Part shown: piece by piece, positions 60,271 through 64,000 of the stretch
Layout of the letters: each line of letters starts with the position of its first letter
Position numbering within the stretch: the stretch's first letter is position 1
DNA from: Prevotella sp. UBA4330
GTDB taxonomy: Bacteria; Bacteroidota; Bacteroidia; Bacteroidales; Bacteroidaceae
Direction: 5' to 3'
Assembly: GCA_002394385.1 (NCBI GenBank)
Contig: DGTS01000040.1
Location: 40,024 to 104,023 of the forward strand
Length of the DNA: 64,000 nt
The notes under the pieces: model-generated
Databases searched by the model: none
What the model saw: only the letters and a program-made list of their open reading frames with translations
Told to the model about the DNA's origin: nothing
Position numbers and translations under genes: made by a program

Positions 60271-61019
60271 TCCTTCAGATTTGCCAGTACCACATCTGCT
60301 CCTGCATCCCATAAAGCAGAGTCGGGCAGGGGACCGGTATTCACCGCTATTGTTAAGGCGTTGGATGCCACGCCAGACATCACGCCAAGTGGCGCATTCT
60401 CAACAACGATTGTTTCCCATGGCTCGACGTTGCATTTCTTCATTCCTGCCAGATAAGGGTCGGGTAGTGGTTTGCCGTTTTTCACGTCGTATGCCGTGAC
60501 AAGACGTTCTCTTGTCACTCTCGGAAACTCTTCAAGAAGTCTGTTGATTAATGGGCGCTGTCCACTACCTGTAACGATGCATATTTGAAGTCCCGCATGG
60601 TGTATCGTTTCTTGTAGTTGAAGAGCAAAGTCCATGATTTGTGGCTTTGGCAACATTCCGAACTGACGTGTTTTCTCGTCATACATCATTTGTGCTTCTG
60701 CCTCATCAATGTCTCTTCCTTGTTGCGCCTTCACCATTCTTTTTATGGTGTCAACACCTCTGGCACCTTCTGTGGCATAAGCATCATCCTTGCTCATGTT
60801 TATTCCGAACGAAGCCATCGAGCGTTGCCATGCAATGGCATGATTGGGCATACTGTCCATAAGTACGCCGTCCATATCAAAAAGAACTGCTTTAGGGCAG
60901 AATTCCCTAAAGCCAGTCCTTTCAAGATATCGCTTAATTACCCCCTCCAACTTCCCCGAGGGGAGGTTTTCTGAATTGTAGTCCCTCGAGAGTAGTTGGG
61001 GGTTGGGTTGAATTTCCAT
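60246..61019 (-). CDS. HAD-superfamily phosphatase (beta-phosphoglucomutase-like) with repeat-derived ends
   Basis: This 257-residue HAD subfamily IA hydrolase has motif I VLFDMDGVLMDSMPN, a cap domain (about 50-120), motif II CIVTGSGQ, a Lys in VKNGKPLPDPYL and motif IV VVENAPLGVMSG. It probably dephosphorylates or isomerises a sugar phosphate. The first about 31 residues (MEIQPNPQLLSRDYN, then ENLPSGKLEGVIKRY) come from a G/C-rich intergenic-type repeat. The last eight residues come from array C. The true start could lie nearer residue 30. pgi lies directly upstream on the same strand. Confidence 0.88.
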   Translation of the reverse strand: MEIQPNPQLLSRDYNSENLPSGKLEGVIKRYLERTGFREFCPKAVLFDMDGVLMDSMPNHAIAWQRSMASFGINMSKDDAYATEGARGVDTIKRMVKAQQGRDIDEAEAQMMYDEKTRQFGMLPKPQIMDFALQLQETIHHAGLQICIVTGSGQRPLINRLLEEFPRVTRERLVTAYDVKNGKPLPDPYLAGMKKCNVEPWETIVVENAPLGVMSGVASNALTIAVNTGPLPDSALWDAGADVVLANLKEVCEFMSL

Positions 61020-61020
61020 C

Positions 61021-62376
61021 TTATTTTTCTTTTGTCAGTCTTTCTTTTATTGCCTTTGAGTCTGCCTCATATCCTGGCTTATCCAGAAGGGCAAACATAT
61101 TCTTCTTGTATGCCTCAACTCCTGGCTGGTTGAATGGGTTCACACCAAGCACGTTGCCGCTGATGCCGCATGCAATCTCGAAGAAATATATAATCTGCCC
61201 GAGATACTGCTCGTTGAGTTTTGGCATTGTGATGCGTATGTTAGGCACACCGCCATCAACATGTGCCAGACGGGTTCCGAGTTCTGCCATCTTGTTCACC
61301 TCGTCAACACGCTTGCCTGCAAGGAAGTTCAGTCCGTCGAGATTCTCTTCGTCGCTTGGGAAAAGCAGTTTCTTGTTGGGCTCCTCAACGCTGATCACTG
61401 TCTCGAAGATGGTGCGCTCACCGTCCTGAATCCACTGACCCATAGAGTGGAGGTCTGTTGTGAAGTCGCACGATGCTGGGAATATGCCTTTCTTGTCTTT
61501 GCCTTCGCTCTCACCGTAGAGTTGCTTCCACCATTCGCTCATGAAGTGAAGTTTCGGCTGGAAGTTCACCATGATCTCAATCTTCTTTCCGTTCTGGTAA
61601 AGACCGTTACGAACGGCAGCATATTGTGCTGCTGGGTTCTCTGCAAATGGCACATCCTTGCCGCATGCTTTCTCCATTTCCTGAGCACCCTTTACAAGTG
61701 CCTTGATGTCGAAGCCTGCGCATGCTATAGGCAGCAGTCCCACAGGAGTGAGCACAGAGAAACGACCTCCCACATTGTCTGGGATGATGAAACTCTTATA
61801 TCCTTCCTTGTCGGCACAAGTGCGGGCAGCACCTTTCTTCGCATCGGTGATGGCAACAATCACTTTCTTTGCTTCCTCCTTGCCAATCTGGTCTTCACAT
61901 TGCTTCTTCAACAGACGGAAAGTGAGAGCAGTCTCTGTTGTCGTTCCACTCTTAGAGATGTTGATTACTCCGAACTTCTTTCCCTTCAGGTATTCTGTAA
62001 GTTCGCTCAGATAGTCTTCGCCGATATTGTTGCCAGCGAAAAGAATTGTGGGAGATTTCTTGTCGCCTACAAGCCATGCAAAACTGTTGCTAAGTGCTTC
62101 AATTACCGCCTTAGCACCAAGATATGAACCTCCGATACCGGCAATAACCACTGCCTCACAATTGTCACGCAGCACTTTTGCTGTCTCTTCAATCTCGTTA
62201 AGGAAATCTTCGGTGATGCTTGATGGAAGGTGTAACCACCCAAGGAAGTCGTTTCCGGGGCACGTTCCGTTCTCCAAAGCCTCTTGTGCGGCTTTCACCT
62301 TTGGCTCGAAGGCCTCTACTGCTCCTGCTTCAAGGAAGCAAGCAGCCTTTGTGATGTCAAGTTTGATGTTGCTCAT
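61021..62376 (-). CDS. pgi: Glucose-6-phosphate isomerase
   Basis: This 451-residue enzyme interconverts glucose and fructose 6-phosphates and is of the short bacterial type. ATG 62376 ([14 protein letters not shown]) is chosen; the longer frame passes through the promoter. Motifs are [39 protein letters not shown] and the C-terminal catalytic stretch [19 protein letters not shown]. The HAD gene starts one base after its stop, so they are co-transcribed. Confidence 0.97.
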   Translation of the reverse strand: MSNIKLDITKAACFLEAGAVEAFEPKVKAAQEALENGTCPGNDFLGWLHLPSSITEDFLNEIEETAKVLRDNCEAVVIAGIGGSYLGAKAVIEALSNSFAWLVGDKKSPTILFAGNNIGEDYLSELTEYLKGKKFGVINISKSGTTTETALTFRLLKKQCEDQIGKEEAKKVIVAITDAKKGAARTCADKEGYKSFIIPDNVGGRFSVLTPVGLLPIACAGFDIKALVKGAQEMEKACGKDVPFAENPAAQYAAVRNGLYQNGKKIEIMVNFQPKLHFMSEWWKQLYGESEGKDKKGIFPASCDFTTDLHSMGQWIQDGERTIFETVISVEEPNKKLLFPSDEENLDGLNFLAGKRVDEVNKMAELGTRLAHVDGGVPNIRITMPKLNEQYLGQIIYFFEIACGISGNVLGVNPFNQPGVEAYKKNMFALLDKPGYEADSKAIKERLTKEK

Positions 62377-62433
62377 AATATTTATTTGTCTTTCGTTAAA
62401 ATAGTTCTCATAGAGAAAAATGAATACTATGTG

Positions 62434-62464
62434 CAAAGTTACATTATTTTTTTTGCCCACCAAA
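62434..62464 (-). promoter_or_regulatory. Promoter of pgi
   Basis: Minus-strand TTTG (62464-62461), 19 bases, TAACTTTG (62441-62434). Confidence 0.75.
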
Positions 62465-62567
62465 CAAACACTTGAACAAAACCTATAAAATTTCTAAAAA
62501 AGTAAATAGTACGTATATATTAAATATGTTTCTAATGTTCTCCAATCTCTTGTTGCTCGATTAGCAG

Positions 62568-62678
62568 ATGCAGCGGCAGTCGCTCCAGTGGATTCGCGAG
62601 CAAAGTGTCTCGCCCGATTGTGTTGAGTCGCTGGCAACGCACGACACCGATGTGCAGCCTCACGTGATAGAGTTGTAA
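62568..62678 (+). other. GC-rich 36-codon frame, possible gene remnant
   Basis: Between pgi and the PNPOx-like gene, 62520-62680 is much richer in GC than the flanking spacer. It contains a short frame ATG 62568-TAA 62678 (MQRQSLQWIREQSVSP, ending VQPHVIEL). It overlaps the end of the minus-strand PNPOx-like gene by 19 bases. It reads like the tail of a protein cut off from its body, but I cannot name it. It may equally be chance. Confidence 0.25.
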
Positions 62679-63115
62679 CTTCCCCTGGGCATGAATCCCT
62701 CACTCACTTCTCCTGCCATCAGGTCATAGTGCAGAAACTCCGGTGGGGTGGGCTGCAGGTCGTAGTAGTCCATTTCGGCTATTGGCAGACAGAAATAAAC
62801 CATCTGGTCGTAGCTGGTATAGAGACGCTGCAGGACATCGTTATGCTCGTAGATCCAACGTTTCGTCACGTCCTCCACGTTGAAGTTCACCATACCCGAA
62901 CATCGCACGGAGATGTTCCCCTCGTAGGCAATCACCTCTACATTTGGGTTCTTGCGCATCTCTCGCCAAACGGCTTTCTGCTCCGAGGTGGCAAAGTAGA
63001 GCACGTTGCCCTCTTGCTTCATTACTCGGAAGATGCGCAACTTAGGGATGTTGCCCTCGCTCGTGGCCAGGGCAACATCCTTGTGACTGCGCAGAAATTG
63101 CAATGCTCTCTCCAT
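62660..63115 (-). CDS. Pyridoxamine 5'-phosphate oxidase family protein
   Basis: This 151-residue split-barrel flavin-binding protein (MERALQFLRSHKDVALATSEGNIPKLRIFRVMKQEGNVLYFATSEQKAVWREMRKNPNVEVIAYEGN) is of the PNPOx-like family of FMN reductases or haem/flavin binders. The true PdxH residues are not evident, so the substrate is open. It follows the cupin gene by 9 bases, and both diverge from an HxlR regulator. That suggests a small redox- or electrophile-responsive operon. Confidence 0.88.
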   Translation of the reverse strand: MERALQFLRSHKDVALATSEGNIPKLRIFRVMKQEGNVLYFATSEQKAVWREMRKNPNVEVIAYEGNISVRCSGMVNFNVEDVTKRWIYEHNDVLQRLYTSYDQMVYFCLPIAEMDYYDLQPTPPEFLHYDLMAGEVSEGFMPRGSYNSIT

Positions 63116-63124
63116 GGTCGGGGC

Positions 63125-63580
63125 TTACCATTTCAGTTCGTCTTGAAGAATCACTCCGTCCGTCATGGGGCTGTCAGCCTCGGTGAAGGCATTGGCCTTA
63201 TACTGGATGCAGAGCATGGTCAGATTCTCCGTGCCTGTATTCTTCAGCGCACGCTTGCCGTCGGGAGCCACACGTACGATAGTACCCTCGCTGACGGGGA
63301 AAATCTCACCGTCCACCTGATACTGGCCCTCGCCCTTCAGGATGATGTAGAGTTCCTCGTGGGTCTTGTGCGTGTGCAGGAAACCGCTGTCCTGTCCGGG
63401 TACGAGTGTCTGGAAACTCAGCTCACTACCTGTAGCACCCACGGCCTGACCGGCAAACACCTTGCCCTGAATCGTCACGTCGGGACCCATCGGAAGCACG
63501 TGCTCGATAATCTCGTCCATCTTACCCACGCTTACAGCGCTGTAGTTCTTACCACTCTTAATTGTCTCAATCTTTTTCAT
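63125..63580 (-). CDS. Cupin-domain protein
   Basis: This 151-residue single-cupin protein has the two metal motifs as HTHKTHEELYIILKGEGQYQVDG and PDGKRALKNTGTENLTMLCIQ; the second lacks the usual His. The first motif supplies His, His and Glu. Many such proteins are sensors or small dioxygenases. It is the first gene of the pair divergent from hxlR. Confidence 0.88.
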   Translation of the reverse strand: MKKIETIKSGKNYSAVSVGKMDEIIEHVLPMGPDVTIQGKVFAGQAVGATGSELSFQTLVPGQDSGFLHTHKTHEELYIILKGEGQYQVDGEIFPVSEGTIVRVAPDGKRALKNTGTENLTMLCIQYKANAFTEADSPMTDGVILQDELKW

Positions 63581-63625
63581 TGTTCTTATTCGTTTAAATT
63601 GTTACTTGTTTCTTGATTTCAAGTG

Positions 63626-63656
63626 CAAAAGTACGATGACTTTTTCGTTTCCACAA
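63626..63656 (-). promoter_or_regulatory. Promoter of the cupin-PNPOx pair
   Basis: Minus-strand TTG (63656-63654), 20 bases, TACTTTTG (63633-63626). Confidence 0.6.
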
Positions 63657-63662
63657 GAAGGC

Positions 63663-63772
63663 ACCAAAAAGTGACATAGTTACCAAAAAGTAGGAATTGT
63701 GATGTCATCGGACTTTCGTGAAATCACCTTTAACTCAGATTAACATAGTATAATCATGTTACTTGGTAACTA
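63663..63772. promoter_or_regulatory. Candidate HxlR operators in the divergent promoter region
   Basis: ACCAAAAAGT occurs at 63663-63672 and 63682-63691, 19 bases apart. GTTACTTGGTAAC (63758-63770) is a perfect dyad (GTTAC, three bases, GTAAC) just upstream of the hxlR -7 box. TAGTTACCAA at 63677-63686 is the exact complement of TTGGTAACTA at 63763-63772. These sites sit on both promoters. Confidence 0.5.
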
Positions 63773-63777
63773 TTTGC

Positions 63778-63785
63778 TACCTTTG
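63778..63785 (+). promoter_or_regulatory. -7 element TACCTTTG of hxlR
   Basis: TACCTTTG lies 16 bases before the start at 63802. The -33 region is replaced by the candidate operator dyad. Confidence 0.5.
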
Positions 63786-63801
63786 CCAAAAATCTATAGT
63801 T

Positions 63802-64000
63802 ATGGCAGATATTAAAGCGGAGTATTTAGCTTGTCCCATCAGGCAAGTCATCAGTCGTTTCGGCGACAAGTGGTCTTTGCTCGTGTTATTCCTCCTGAAC
63901 AGGAGTGATACGGGCGTGTTGCGTTTCAACGAAATGCGCCGTTTCATGACGGACTGTTCTCAGAAGATGCTCTCGCAGACGCTGAAGAACCTGGAGCAGA
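63802..64000 (+). CDS. HxlR family transcriptional regulator, N-terminal part
   Basis: The frame from ATG 63802 is still open at the window end; 66 residues are visible. MADIKAEYLACPIRQVISRFGDKWSLLVLF and LRFNEMRRFMTDCSQKMLSQTLKNLEQ are the winged-helix and the Cys-containing N-terminus of HxlR regulators. These often sense quinones, aldehydes or redox state through that Cys. It is divergent from the cupin/PNPOx pair, its probable target. Confidence 0.9.
   Translation, partial: MADIKAEYLACPIRQVISRFGDKWSLLVLFLLNRSDTGVLRFNEMRRFMTDCSQKMLSQTLKNLEQ

Noticed and set aside
62494..62703. Minus-strand 69-residue frame
   Set aside because: Arg-rich shadow translation without a plausible start region; it overlaps the promoter side of pgi and the PNPOx gene end.

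Overview
The window looks like chromosomal DNA of a Bacteroidota, most likely a Prevotellaceae-like Bacteroidales. The clues are the Bacteroidota-type promoters (TTTG or TTG, 19-21 bases, then TAnnTTTG) in front of many genes, few obvious Shine-Dalgarno sites, a type IX secretion sorting domain, a GldE homologue, a fused FeoA-FeoB, a bifunctional HisB, a menaquinone operon and a carboxynorspermidine decarboxylase. No rRNA, phage, conjugation, IS transposase or CRISPR locus is visible. Most of the window is ordinary housekeeping DNA.

Layout: 1-3.8 kb has the end of a PpiD/SurA-like foldase, a Wza-like exporter lipoprotein and the YifB/ComM ATPase. 4-8 kb (minus) has fmt and uvrA. 8-13 kb has a type IX cargo protein, a LysM/periplasmic-binding protein, a beta-barrel protein, a POT transporter and a small secreted protein. 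13-20 kb (minus) has YitT, an MFS transporter, an S9 peptidase and yidC. 20-28.5 kb has envelope proteins, aspS, two small winged-helix-like proteins, menB-menC and GtrA. 28.6-33.8 kb (minus) has hisB, a membrane protein, feoAB and kdsB. 34-39.8 kb has a MORN protein, YhcH, glgB and two uncharacterised genes. 39.9-42 kb (minus) has a TlpA-like protein, prs and a ThiE-like protein. 42.2-51.3 kb has nspC, four tRNAs (Gly-Leu-Leu-Gly), an unknown gene, ssb-gldE-sfp, rsmA, fRMsr, frr, rsgA and a TMEM43-family protein. 51.5-55.5 kb has a beta-helix carbohydrate-binding lipoprotein and a LytS/LytTR two-component pair. 55.8-58.2 kb is an AbiE toxin-antitoxin island. 58-64 kb has an epimerase, mnmA, a HAD phosphatase, pgi, a PNPOx/cupin pair and the start of a divergent HxlR regulator.

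The least explained content lies between genes. Eight intergenic arrays have unrelated sequences but one geometry: 8-base half-sites separated by 3 bases (11-base register, 22-base period), usually alternating in orientation so that neighbours form 8+3+8 palindromes. Six of the eight lie between convergent genes and two downstream of a gene in a co-directional pair; none lies in a divergent promoter region. A second class of four arrays has an 8-base period (GAGTT/TTTAGTT-like units). Three of these run into the stop codons of uvrA, feoB, mnmA and the HAD gene.

The abiE pair is bracketed by a 121-base direct repeat (3 mismatches) of the 3' end of the aldose-epimerase gene. This suggests a cassette that entered at the end of that gene and left a displaced tail behind. 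No integrase is visible in it.
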